From Iodobacter sp025352645 (GTDB lineage: Bacteria > Pseudomonadota > Gammaproteobacteria > Burkholderiales > Chitinibacteraceae): a stretch of 64,000 nucleotides of DNA. Positions 27,887 through 35,808 of this stretch are shown here, piece by piece (position 1 is the first letter of the stretch; every line of letters begins with the position of its first letter). The notes under the pieces are model-generated. The model worked only from the letters and a program-made list of their open reading frames with translations, was not told where the DNA came from and ran no database searches. Where the stretch lies: NCBI RefSeq assembly GCF_033446605.1, contig NZ_JAWQUO010000007.1, positions 1 to 64,000 on the forward strand, in the 5' to 3' direction. Position numbers and translations under genes: made by a program.

Positions 27887-28693
27887 TTAATCCCACTTCC
27901 CCATCCCCAGCAGACGTTTGATTTTACGGGTGAAACTCACCGGCAGGGCGAAGCTGAGTGACGCTTTGCTGATTTTTACCAAAGATCGTGGTGTGTAATC
28001 AAAGTAGCGCCAGAGCAATTTAATCCGCATCGCCTGCTGCTGGCGGCGGCGGCTCATGGAAATCCCCCCGTCGTTATATTCGCTTTTAGTCAGCACCTCG
28101 GCCAGATTCGCAGTTTGGTAATGCGCTACAAAGCGCCAGAAATAGGCAAAGTCTTCCGCTGCTTTACAGTCAGTCGGATAAAGCCCCAGTGTTTTTACAC
28201 CGGCGGCTTTAAACATCACGGTAGGATGGGTAAAGGCATTGTCGTCATGCATTTGTCGCAGAATCTTATCGTGCGTTTGTGGCTGATTAATCGTAAAACG
28301 ATCGCCGCTGGCATCAAAAAATGTCACTGCACTGCCTAATAAATACACATCTGGGTGGCTGTCTAAAAAAGCCACTTGCTTGGCAAAGCGGTCCGGCGCG
28401 CATAGGTCATCGCAATCTAAGCGGGCAATATACTCATAGCCCGCATCAATAATCGCCTGCAAGCCGGCATTGAGCGCATGCTCGATACCCTGATTTTGCG
28501 GCAAATAGATAAAGTGCAATTGTCCATCCGCCTGCCAGGCCTTTGCACAAGCCGCCTCATCTAAACGCTGCCTGCTACTGCCATCATCCACAATAAAAGC
28601 ATCAATTTGCTCGTGTATACCCACAGAAGCCAAAGACGCAGCTAGGCCCTGTGGATTATTAAAGTGCGGAATAAGTAAGGCAGTGCGGTTCAT
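27887..28693 (-). CDS. glycosyltransferase family 2 protein (paralogue A, canonical DxD)
   Basis: A 268-aa GT-A fold glycosyltransferase, the first gene of the glycan run. It has the N-terminal LIPHFNNP, IVDDGS at 34-39 and the canonical metal site D93-C-D95-D96. The C-terminal part ends in a basic helix (KIKRLLGMGKWD), suggesting membrane association. It is the paralogue of the next gene (same length, shared blocks). Its likely role is adding a sugar to an undecaprenyl-linked unit begun by the WbaP-type enzyme. Confidence 0.92.
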   Translation of the reverse strand: MNRTALLIPHFNNPQGLAASLASVGIHEQIDAFIVDDGSSRQRLDEAACAKAWQADGQLHFIYLPQNQGIEHALNAGLQAIIDAGYEYIARLDCDDLCAPDRFAKQVAFLDSHPDVYLLGSAVTFFDASGDRFTINQPQTHDKILRQMHDDNAFTHPTVMFKAAGVKTLGLYPTDCKAAEDFAYFWRFVAHYQTANLAEVLTKSEYNDGGISMSRRRQQQAMRIKLLWRYFDYTPRSLVKISKASLSFALPVSFTRKIKRLLGMGKWD

Positions 28694-28767
28694 CGAAGCG
28701 CTTTGTGCAAAGAAAGGCGGCTATTTTAACGGGTTTTGCGGCTGGGCGTGCTGAGGTGAAATGTAAA

Positions 28768-29232
28768 TCAGGCGGATGCACTCGCCGAACTAGGGCGATC
28801 ACCTAATAAAAACCTTGGCCCCGTACCCAGATGGCGGGCTTGGTCGTCGCGGTTATACAGGCTGCATTTTTGTAGTGATAAACAGCCACAGCCTATGCAC
28901 GAATCCAATTGCGTTTGCAGTGCGCATAGTGCGTCAATTCTGGCTTGTAGCATGGGCCGCCAAGACTGCGATAGCTGCGCCCAGTCTTCAGATGTTGGTG
29001 TTCTTTGCTGGGGTAGGGAGGCCAGCGCGGCGGCGATGTCTTCTAGGCTTAGGCCGACATTTTGCGCAACACGAATAAAAGCCACCCTGCGCAATACTTC
29101 TCTTGGAAATTGCCGCGTTTGCCCACTGCTACGCACGCTGTTGATTAAGCCTTTGCTCTCATAAAAACGCAGCGCGCTGGCTTTTACACCAGAGCGTTTG
29201 GCTAGGGTGCCAATGGATATCAGAGTGGTCAT
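28768..29232 (-). CDS. soxR: redox-sensitive MerR-type regulator SoxR
   Basis: A 154-aa MerR family activator. It has an N-terminal winged HTH (IGTLAKRSGVKASALRFYESKGLI), a dimer helix, and the [2Fe-2S] cluster motif C112-x2-C115-x-C117-x5-C123 (CIGCGCLSLQKC) that defines SoxR. It senses redox-cycling compounds by cluster oxidation. No soxS is present. The divergent gene behind the operator encodes a VOC-family protein, as in non-enteric bacteria where SoxR controls small sets of detoxification genes directly. Confidence 0.96.
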   Translation of the reverse strand: MTTLISIGTLAKRSGVKASALRFYESKGLINSVRSSGQTRQFPREVLRRVAFIRVAQNVGLSLEDIAAALASLPQQRTPTSEDWAQLSQSWRPMLQARIDALCALQTQLDSCIGCGCLSLQKCSLYNRDDQARHLGTGPRFLLGDRPSSASASA

Positions 29233-29253
29233 GCAAAATGCTCCAAAACACGC

Positions 29254-29284
29254 TTGACTTAAAGTTTACTTTAACTTGCATAGT
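29254..29284 (+). promoter_or_regulatory. SoxR-type operator inside a 19-bp-spaced promoter
   Basis: ACTTAAAGT-TT-ACTTTAACT (29257-29276) is a near-perfect 9-bp inverted repeat. It lies between a -35 TTGACT (29254-29259) and a weak -10 CATAGT (29279-29284), giving a 19-base spacer. The overlong spacer with a central dyad is the hallmark of MerR-class activated promoters. It reads toward the VOC gene and lies 22 bases upstream of the soxR start. Confidence 0.75.
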
Positions 29285-29317
29285 GGCATGGTATTTAAAT
29301 CTTAAGGAGTAGCCATC

Positions 29318-29743
29318 ATGGAACAAGCGTATCTGGAGCATGCCAATATCACGGTGAGCGATCTGAACCGAGCCGTGCACTTTATTCTTACCGCCATCCC
29401 ACACTGGAAAATCCGCGGTAAGGGCAAGATGGATTGGTTTGGAGCGGAAATTGATTGGCTGCATATCGGCGATGATTTTGCCTATATCGCCTTGCAAAGT
29501 GGGGGAATAGGGGAGGCGCCTGGTTGGAAAACGCATCTAGTTGGCGTGAAGCACTTGGGTTTTGTGGTGCCATCATTGGCGCAAACCAAGCAAGCTTTAG
29601 AAGTAGCAGGTTTTAGCTTGGATCATGATGGCGGCACAGCGGCTCATCGTGATAGCGCCTATTTTATGTTGGGCGAGGATATTCAGTTTGAGTTTGTTGA
29701 ATACAGCTCAGATCAGCCCGCGCAACGTAATGAGTATACTTAG
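29318..29743 (+). CDS. VOC-family (glyoxalase-like) protein, probable SoxR target
   Basis: The 141-aa protein has two beta-alpha-beta-beta-beta modules of the vicinal oxygen chelate fold (about 5-65 and 75-135). Candidate metal ligands are H8 (LEHANITV), H-rich KHLGFVV and the C-terminal FEFVEY glutamate. Members include glyoxalase I, fosfomycin/bleomycin resistance proteins and dioxygenases; the reaction cannot be fixed here. AAGGAG stands 9-14 bases before the ATG. Its promoter contains a SoxR-type dyad, suggesting a role in resistance to redox-active or electrophilic compounds. Confidence 0.88.
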   Translation: MEQAYLEHANITVSDLNRAVHFILTAIPHWKIRGKGKMDWFGAEIDWLHIGDDFAYIALQSGGIGEAPGWKTHLVGVKHLGFVVPSLAQTKQALEVAGFSLDHDGGTAAHRDSAYFMLGEDIQFEFVEYSSDQPAQRNEYT

Positions 29744-29801
29744 CTGTTTTAGTGGCCTTATTTGCAACATGAGGGGGCCACCCTCATGTTGCAGCAAGCA
29801 T

Positions 29802-30659
29802 TTATAATTTCCCTAGTCTTCCTGATCTATAGTCCGTCATTGCCTGTGAAATCTCTTCCTGCGAGTTCATCACAAACGGCCCGTATTGCACGATAGGCTC
29901 TTTCAGTGGCTGGCCTGCAAACACCAGTACACGACTGGCGGCTGGGCTGTGGATGCGGATGCCGTCGCTCTCTGTATCATTGCTCAAAATAGCCAGTTGC
30001 TCGCTGGCAACCGCACTGCCTTCAAGTTCTACTACTCCGCGATAAACATAGATAAAGGCATTGTGCCCAGCAGGGATGGCTTGGGTAAATTCGCTGCCTG
30101 CAGGCAGATGCACATCTAAATACAGCGCTTGGGTGGCGGCTTTCTCAACCAAGCCTTTACAGCCGTGGCTTTGGCCTGCAATCACATGCACGGCTACACC
30201 CGCATCGGTAATAATGCTGGGTACGGTTTTAAAATCTTTGTACCAAGGCGCGCTCATTTTCTCGTTGGCGGGCAGGTTCAGCCACAGCTGAAAGCCTTCC
30301 ATGCGGCCGTTTTCCTGCTCGGGCATTTCGGAATGCACTACGCCGCTGGCGGCGCTCATCCATTGCACACCGCCATTTTCCAGCAGGCCTTCGTGGCCTG
30401 CACTGTCTTTGTGGCGCATTTTGCCAGCAATCATATAGGTAACGGTTTCAAAGCCACGGTGCGGATGTTCTGGAAAACCCGCCAGATAATCCTGTGGATC
30501 ATCGCTTTTAAACGCGTCCAACATCAAAAATGGATCGAGCCTTTGTTGTAAAGACTGGGTTAATGCTCGATTAATTTTAACCCCCGCACCTTCCATAACC
30601 GGACGACCTTGTACTTTTCTTTCCAAAGTGCGGGGACGGGTGACAAGTTTGGTGTCCAT
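29802..30659 (-). CDS. pirin family protein
   Basis: A 285-aa bicupin. The N-terminal pirin cupin has the metal-site motif FPEHPHRGFETVTYMIAGKMRHKDSAGHEG with its His residues and a following Glu (HSEMPEQ), and a C-terminal cupin starts near 175. Bacterial pirins of this type include quercetin 2,3-dioxygenase-like enzymes (YhaK/YhhW) and stress-linked proteins. It is encoded between the SoxR-VOC pair and azoR, consistent with a quinone/redox defence block. It is transcribed alone. Confidence 0.93.
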   Translation of the reverse strand: MDTKLVTRPRTLERKVQGRPVMEGAGVKINRALTQSLQQRLDPFLMLDAFKSDDPQDYLAGFPEHPHRGFETVTYMIAGKMRHKDSAGHEGLLENGGVQWMSAASGVVHSEMPEQENGRMEGFQLWLNLPANEKMSAPWYKDFKTVPSIITDAGVAVHVIAGQSHGCKGLVEKAATQALYLDVHLPAGSEFTQAIPAGHNAFIYVYRGVVELEGSAVASEQLAILSNDTESDGIRIHSPAASRVLVFAGQPLKEPIVQYGPFVMNSQEEISQAMTDYRSGRLGKL

Positions 30660-30702
30660 GGTGGTTCTCCATTAATTAACTGTGCAAATTAAACTGCAAT
30701 CT

Positions 30703-30889
30703 AAACCCAAATCTTGAACCACAGAGGACACGGAGAACACAGAGTTTCACGGAGAAAACCAAAGAGACTCAATAAAAAAAATAGCCAATATATTGAATGA
30801 TCTACTGAGGCATTTTTATCTGTTTTTTCTCCATTTTTTGTTTTTAACTCCGTGCTCTCTGGGGCCGAAGTGGTTCAAGATTTGGGTTT
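30703..30889. repeat. inverted repeat element between pirin and azoR
   Basis: AAACCCAAATCTTGAACCAC (30703-30722) and its exact complement (30870-30889) bracket a 147-base core. The core itself holds GAGGACACGGAGAACACAGAG and, facing it, CTCCGTGCTCTCTGG. This ACACGGAGA-type repeat is widespread in proteobacterial intergenic regions. It is hairpin-forming and non-coding. Confidence 0.8.
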
Positions 30890-30906
30890 TTGTGAGTTGT
30901 TTTGCC

Positions 30907-31506
30907 TTAAGCCACTGCGAGTTCGATTTCGCTGTGGGCTTGGCTGATGCCTTTGTTTTGCATCTCATCGCCCATATTCAAGCCTTCGGCGTAGATGAAT
31001 TCCACATTGCTCATGCCTAAAAAGCCTAAAACCGTGCGCATATAGTCGGCAATGGTGTCGCTAGCTGTGCCGCGATGTACGCCGCCACGGGTAAGCACTA
31101 CGTAAACCTGCTTGCCAGTAAGTAAACCTTCTGGGCCATTCGCACCGTATTTAAAGGTTACCCCTGCACGGGCAATCGCGTCGATCCAGTTTTTAAGCTG
31201 GGCGGTAATGCCAAAGTTATACATCGGTGCGGCAATGATAAGCGTGTCTGCGGCTTGTACTTCGGCGATCAGCGCATCACTTTTGGCAACGCTGGCGGCT
31301 TGGGCGGTGGTGCGTGCTTCAGCGGCGGTCATTAGTGCGCCTAAAGTGGCCTCGTCCAGCACGGGATGCGGGTTGGTGGCGAGATCGCGTAACACCAGTT
31401 TTGAGCCTGTATGGCTGTTTAGTAGTTTTGTAGCCAGCACATTCGCCAGTTGTGTAGAGAAAGCACCGTTGCTGCGTGCGCTGGAGTTGATTTGTAAGAT
31501 GTTCAT
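30907..31506 (-). CDS. azoR: FMN-dependent NADH:quinone/azo reductase
   Basis: A 199-aa flavodoxin-fold AzoR. The FMN phosphate loop is NSSARSNGAFS near residue 7, the PMYNFG motif (about 95-100) contacts the isoalloxazine, and RGGVHRG lies near 145. The family reduces quinones and azo compounds by two electrons with NADH. I take the ATG at 31506, preceded by AAGAGAG; a TTG/ATG extension to 31611 would run through the operator. It is divergent from a LysR regulator. Confidence 0.95.
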   Translation of the reverse strand: MNILQINSSARSNGAFSTQLANVLATKLLNSHTGSKLVLRDLATNPHPVLDEATLGALMTAAEARTTAQAASVAKSDALIAEVQAADTLIIAAPMYNFGITAQLKNWIDAIARAGVTFKYGANGPEGLLTGKQVYVVLTRGGVHRGTASDTIADYMRTVLGFLGMSNVEFIYAEGLNMGDEMQNKGISQAHSEIELAVA

Positions 31507-31590
31507 GTTGGCTCTCTTGCTGGTTGTGTCTGGGAATGACGCTAATATAATCCTCTCGATTAATGGGCAGAAGTCCTTAAAATGGATAGT

Positions 31591-31612
31591 ATTGTTCCAT
31601 TGATGGAACAAT
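31591..31612. promoter_or_regulatory. perfect palindrome, likely LysR-regulator binding site
   Basis: ATTGTTCCA-TTGA-TGGAACAAT has perfect 9-bp arms and contains the LysR T-N11-A pattern. It lies 85 bases upstream of the azoR start and overlaps the first possible lysR start codon, so it fits joint activation of azoR and autorepression. Confidence 0.75.
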
Positions 31613-31622
31613 GGTTAAAACG

Positions 31623-32516
31623 ATGAAAATAGAAGCCAATGATCTGCTGTTATTTGCCCGAGTGACGGATGCAGGGAGTTTTACCCGCGCAGCAGAACGG
31701 ATGGGGCTGCCTAAATCCACCGTATCGCGGCGGATTGCCAATATGGAAACGGCATTGGGCGAACGATTATTGCTGCGCAGCACCCGTAAATTGGTACTCA
31801 CCGAGTTTGGCCAGCATGTGCTGGAGCATGCGCGGCAAATTGCCAGCGAGCTGGATGCGGCCGTGGCGTTGGTGCAGCATCGGCAAGCCGAGCCAAGCGG
31901 CCTACTGCGGCTGTCTTTACCTGGTGATTTTGCTGTTTTGGTGCTGGATGATTTTTTACAAGAATTTAGCCAGCGTTATCCGCAAATCCGCTTAGAGATC
32001 GATCTATCCCCACGCCGAGTAGATTTACTGGCAGAGAATTTTGATTTAGCGCTAAGGATGGGGGATTTACCGAGTGATGCCATGCTGGCTGCAAGGCGGA
32101 TTGCGCTATTTAATGTGGGCCTATATGCATCGCAATGCTATGTGGCGGTGAATGGCTTACTCGATGGGCCGGAGCAATTAAATAGCCATCATACCTTGGC
32201 GATATTAAAAAGCAGCGGTGGCGCGCAGCCTTGGACTTTGCAAAAAGGCAAAGCCACGCAGCATATACAGCCACAGCCTAAGTTTTGCGCCAATTCACCA
32301 CAATTACTGATCCGTATGGCCTGCCGTGGGCTGGGGATTGCGGCGGTTACCGAGTCTTTTGCTAAGCCTTATTTGGAGCGAGGCGAGTTGGTGCGCATCT
32401 TGCCCGACTGGTGTTTGCCCCCCGTGGCGGCTTGGGCGGTGTTCCCAGAGCGCCGCTTAATGCCTGCTAAAACACGGGTGTTTTTAGATCAGTTAGAGCA
32501 GGCTTTAAAGGCCTAG
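31623..32516 (+). CDS. LysR family transcriptional regulator
   Basis: A 297-aa LysR regulator: HTH at about residues 15-40 (GSFTRAAERMGLPKSTVSRRIANME), linker helix, and a two-lobe periplasmic-binding-like effector domain (about 88-290). The start is taken at the second ATG, where family proteins begin (MKIEANDLLLFARV); an ATG 12 bases upstream lies inside the palindrome. Members divergent from azoR usually sense quinones or electrophiles. Its stop codon TAG is part of repeat A, so the last residues (QALKA) may have been changed by the insertion. Confidence 0.92.
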   Translation: MKIEANDLLLFARVTDAGSFTRAAERMGLPKSTVSRRIANMETALGERLLLRSTRKLVLTEFGQHVLEHARQIASELDAAVALVQHRQAEPSGLLRLSLPGDFAVLVLDDFLQEFSQRYPQIRLEIDLSPRRVDLLAENFDLALRMGDLPSDAMLAARRIALFNVGLYASQCYVAVNGLLDGPEQLNSHHTLAILKSSGGAQPWTLQKGKATQHIQPQPKFCANSPQLLIRMACRGLGIAAVTESFAKPYLERGELVRILPDWCLPPVAAWAVFPERRLMPAKTRVFLDQLEQALKA

Positions 32517-32866
32517 CAGCCTGTCGGACTTAGACTACCCTACTGCGAAAGCCCCGGATTTGACCATGTTCCGAGCTTTTTTTCGTTAAATAGCCCGCTA
32601 TTCGCCCTAAACCCCCAAAAATCTACCTGATTATCCCTCTTGCTCAAACAAAGCCATATATGACATGTAGGCCAATATCCTGTAGGGGCGCTGCTTGCTG
32701 CGCCCTGTTCAGCGAGGGCGCAGCAAGCAGCGCCCCTACGAGTTAACGCTATTCACGTTGATATTCTCAGACAAACGACAAAAAATGAGCAAGAGACATA
32801 ATCCCAAAAATCTGTCTCAAACTGGATGTTTTCTCGCTACGGACGCTTAAGTCAGACAGCTTGCTA
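32513..32866. repeat. MITE-like repeat family A, copy 2, interrupted by repeat B
   Basis: Left end CTAGCAGCCTGTCGGACTTA at 32513-32532. The right end, read as complement from 32868, gives CTAGCAAGCTGTCTGACTTA. Internal blocks match copy 1 at 2201 (TACTGCGAAA, TTTTTTCGTT, CTCAAACTGG, CTCGCTACGG). Without the inserted family B element the copy would be about 165 bp, like copy 1. Its ends supply the TAG stop codons of both flanking genes. Confidence 0.85.
32625..32805. repeat. MITE family B, copy 1, nested in repeat A
   Basis: About 181 bp, with CCTGATTATCCCTCTTGCTC on the left and TGAGCAAGAGACATAATC on the right. It is flanked by the 8-bp direct repeat AAAAATCT (32617-32624 and 32806-32813), the sign of a transposition event. 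Inside is a perfect palindrome with 24-bp arms (32682-32705 and 32716-32739, GTAGGGGCGCTGCTTGCTGC...), which could form a long cruciform. Confidence 0.85.
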
Positions 32867-34480
32867 GCAGCTAAAGCGTACCGCCGCTAGCCTCAGCGAT
32901 TGCGCTAGCTCAGCATTATGATCTACCGCGATATTGATTTCTTTGGATGCAGAGAAAGAGCGCTCTGTCATCACCGCAATCAGCTGTACATTTACGGCAA
33001 TCTCTTGACCAGCGGTATTTTGCTCGGCCAAGGCATCGGTGATTTTGGCCATGGCGTCTTTGGTTTCAGCGGCGCTTTGCTTAATCAAAGCCAGCACTTC
33101 ACTACTGCGGTTTGCATGCTCTAAGGCAAGCTCGGTTTGGCTTAGGCTATTGCGCATACTATTCGCTGCGGTATGGGTGGTGCTGGTGATGGTGCCTAGG
33201 GTTTCCTGAATTTCACGCGTGGCTTGGGTGGTACGCTCAGCCAGTTTTCTGACCTCATCGGCCACAACAGCAAAGCCGCGGCCTTGCTCCCCTGCTCTGG
33301 CGGCTTCGATGGCGGCATTTAAGGCGAGTAAATTCGTCTGCTCGGCAATATCTTGAATCACCCTTGCTACACGGCCAATGCTGGCGCTGTGTTCTTCTAA
33401 ATGGTTAACGGTTTCGGTGACGGTATGGGCGCTATCGGCCACAATTTGCATTTCTTTGGTGAGCTCATCTAAAGCCAGCGCACCTTGCTCGGCATGTTTG
33501 CCAGAAGTGGTGGCAACCTCATAGGCGTAGCTTGAATAATCTTTAAGATGCGACATCCCTGTTGAAAGCTCTTCAACGGCTGCAGCCATACGCGCGGCGG
33601 CATCGCTTTGCTCCCCAGCAGATTCGTGTACTTCTTGGCTGCTGCTGCGGGTTTGTGCGGCATCAGTGGCAAGTTGGTTGGATGAGTTTTGGATGTTTTC
33701 TACCAAGGTGGCCAGTTGGGTGCGCATTGATTCCATTGCGCCTGCTAAGCTATTTCGCATATTGCTTGGCACATGTACGGGGGAGGCTAAATCGCCTTCT
33801 GCAATCCGCGTGGCTGCGGTACGCATATCACTTGGCTCGCCGCCTAAATCGTTGAGTAGCGAGCGCAAAATCCAGCCAGAAAGCAAGATGCCCGCCAAGG
33901 TGGCGATAAGCACAAATGCTGCGCCGCCATAGATGGCATGGTTATGGCTCTCTTTAAATGCCGCTAAATTTTCTTGGGCCACATTGAGCTGTAGTTGAAT
34001 CAGTTTATCTACTGTAGCGGTAATGGGATCAACGCTTTGATAAAGCGTTGTGGCGGCATATTCATTGATGGCGGCAAAGTTGCTGCCGGCTAAGAGTTTT
34101 TCGAGTTGATCAAAGCTTGTAGCAGCGGGCAGCATATTTTTATCGGCAATATCTACCAGCTTATTTTCTTCTGCCGTGAGCTCAGTGGCGTGATAGGTTT
34201 GCCATTGTTCTTTGATGGTTTTTCTGGCTATTTGGACGTTTTTTAAGCCATCTGCGGTATTCATACTGCCATTGGTTACTTTATGTACCGTATCTACAAT
34301 ATTAATGGCATACATATCGGATACGGATTTGAGCTGCACTAAAGGCATCACTCGATCTGCAATGGTGGTTTGAAAGTTTTTAGATCCACTTTCCAAACAA
34401 GTAAGACTAAGCGCGGCTAACATTAAAATAATGCCGATTAGGCTTCCGGATAATAATATTAGCTTGTACTTAACTTTCAT
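32864..34480 (-). CDS. methyl-accepting chemotaxis protein
   Basis: A 538-aa chemoreceptor: TM1 (about 8-27), a periplasmic four-helix-bundle sensor (28-185), TM2 (187-207), HAMP (208-262) and the cytoplasmic signalling coiled coil with the conserved hairpin tip EQTNLLALNAAIEAARAGEQ and GRGFAVVADEVRKLAERT. It controls CheA activity; ligand unknown. No C-terminal CheR-binding pentapeptide is seen. The stop codon TAG lies in the right end of repeat A, so the extreme C-terminus (AVRFSC) may be insertion-derived. It is transcribed alone. Confidence 0.93.
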   Translation of the reverse strand: MKVKYKLILLSGSLIGIILMLAALSLTCLESGSKNFQTTIADRVMPLVQLKSVSDMYAINIVDTVHKVTNGSMNTADGLKNVQIARKTIKEQWQTYHATELTAEENKLVDIADKNMLPAATSFDQLEKLLAGSNFAAINEYAATTLYQSVDPITATVDKLIQLQLNVAQENLAAFKESHNHAIYGGAAFVLIATLAGILLSGWILRSLLNDLGGEPSDMRTAATRIAEGDLASPVHVPSNMRNSLAGAMESMRTQLATLVENIQNSSNQLATDAAQTRSSSQEVHESAGEQSDAAARMAAAVEELSTGMSHLKDYSSYAYEVATTSGKHAEQGALALDELTKEMQIVADSAHTVTETVNHLEEHSASIGRVARVIQDIAEQTNLLALNAAIEAARAGEQGRGFAVVADEVRKLAERTTQATREIQETLGTITSTTHTAANSMRNSLSQTELALEHANRSSEVLALIKQSAAETKDAMAKITDALAEQNTAGQEIAVNVQLIAVMTERSFSASKEINIAVDHNAELAQSLRLAAVRFSC

Positions 34481-34689
34481 GTTGTTCTCATTTAAAGTCA
34501 GAATGACCTTTAAAAGGTAGAACCGATTTGTTTAATGTAAAACAATTAATTAAGTAAGCTGATAAACGGACAAGGCTTTATTAGTATTTCGTGAAAGAGA
34601 AGTGAGTTTATATTGTTTATTTTTGTCAGAATTTAATCAGCAAATGGAAAGGAAGGCGTTGGATAAATCGCCTTCTGTCCCATTTTAGT

Positions 34690-35697
34690 TTAATGATTTT
34701 TTTGATATCTAAGAGAAGCAATTAATGAAATTATAATAAAGCCTGCGCCAACCAAACCAGTAACAACTTCATGAATTTCATGGAAAGTGCCAATAAACAT
34801 AATAAAGGCTAATGCGCCAATAGCATAAAAAGCACCATGCTCTAAATATCTAAATTGATCCAAAGTCCCTTTTTCTACAAACATAATTGTTAGGGATCGA
34901 ACAAACATTGCGCCAATGCCTAGGCCAATTGCAATAATAAAAATATTGTTAGATAGGGCAAATGCGCCAATGACACCATCAAAACTAAAACTGGCATCTA
35001 ATACCTCTAAATACATAAAGGCAGAAAACCCTGTTCTTACTACGGCAGTTTGGCCGTGATTTTCTTCACCACCTAATAAAGCGCCAAAGCCATCCACAAT
35101 GATGTAGGTGATGATTCCTGTAATGGCCGCTAGAATAAAATCGAGTTGGCTATGATGGGCAAGTTGTGTGGAAATAAAATAAACAATAACTAAACAAAGG
35201 CCAATTTCAATCCCGCCCATTTTCCCCATTTTAACTAAGGGTGATTCAATTATCGGTAGCCAATGTACTTCTTTGTTTTGGTCAAAAAAGAATTTTAAAA
35301 ACACCAGCATTAAAAAAGCACCACCAAAGCCTGCCACAATAATATGCGAAGAGGTTAAAGTGGCCGCATATTGCTCAGGCTGCTGGATGGCCATGGTGAG
35401 TGCCGCCCAAGGGCTAAGCTGAGCAATCACCGCCACAATTAATACCGGAAAAATAACCCGCATGCCAAACACTGCAATTAACATGCCCCAGGTCATAAAT
35501 CGTTTACGCCAGACGGCATCCATATCTTTTAAAACCGTGGCATTCACCACCGCATTATCAAAAGAGAGCGATACTTCTAATACCGATAAAATAGCGGCAA
35601 TAAACATAGCCTTAGGGCCGCCCAAGGCGTAGGCGGCAGCGAGGCCCAGTAGCGTAATGATAAATGAGCTTTTAAAAAAGCGTAGGTGTGACAACAT
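34690..35697 (-). CDS. TerC-like integral membrane protein (DUF475)
   Basis: A 335-aa polytopic membrane protein with about nine hydrophobic segments. It has two acidic TerC-superfamily signatures: SFDNAVVNATVL near residues 45-56 and DASFSFDGVIGAFALSN near 228-244, the conserved Asp/Asn residues of putative metal (Mn2+ or tellurite-related) transport. The DUF475 subfamily is related to TerC/Alx. There is no recognisable yybP-ykoY riboswitch in the 111-base leader. A short hairpin (34652-34675, GAAGGCG/CGCCTTC) lies downstream. Function beyond membrane metal homeostasis is not known. Confidence 0.88.
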   Translation of the reverse strand: MLSHLRFFKSSFIITLLGLAAAYALGGPKAMFIAAILSVLEVSLSFDNAVVNATVLKDMDAVWRKRFMTWGMLIAVFGMRVIFPVLIVAVIAQLSPWAALTMAIQQPEQYAATLTSSHIIVAGFGGAFLMLVFLKFFFDQNKEVHWLPIIESPLVKMGKMGGIEIGLCLVIVYFISTQLAHHSQLDFILAAITGIITYIIVDGFGALLGGEENHGQTAVVRTGFSAFMYLEVLDASFSFDGVIGAFALSNNIFIIAIGLGIGAMFVRSLTIMFVEKGTLDQFRYLEHGAFYAIGALAFIMFIGTFHEIHEVVTGLVGAGFIIISLIASLRYQKNH

Positions 35698-35808
35698 TGA
35701 GCGTCTCGGTATGTAAGGGATCTGTATTTCAATACTGAGATTTTAACAAGTGCATCATTACTTAGGGTAATTAAGATCTTTCACCTTGGTGGGTGCTCTG
35801 TAAGTAAG

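Noticed and set aside
30129..30551. 140-aa plus-strand ORF opposite the pirin gene
   Set aside because: Antisense shadow of a conserved cupin protein; no start signal.
35698..35808. yybP-ykoY manganese riboswitch before the TerC-like gene
   Set aside because: The leader is too short and lacks the conserved helices; nothing resembling the motif is seen.
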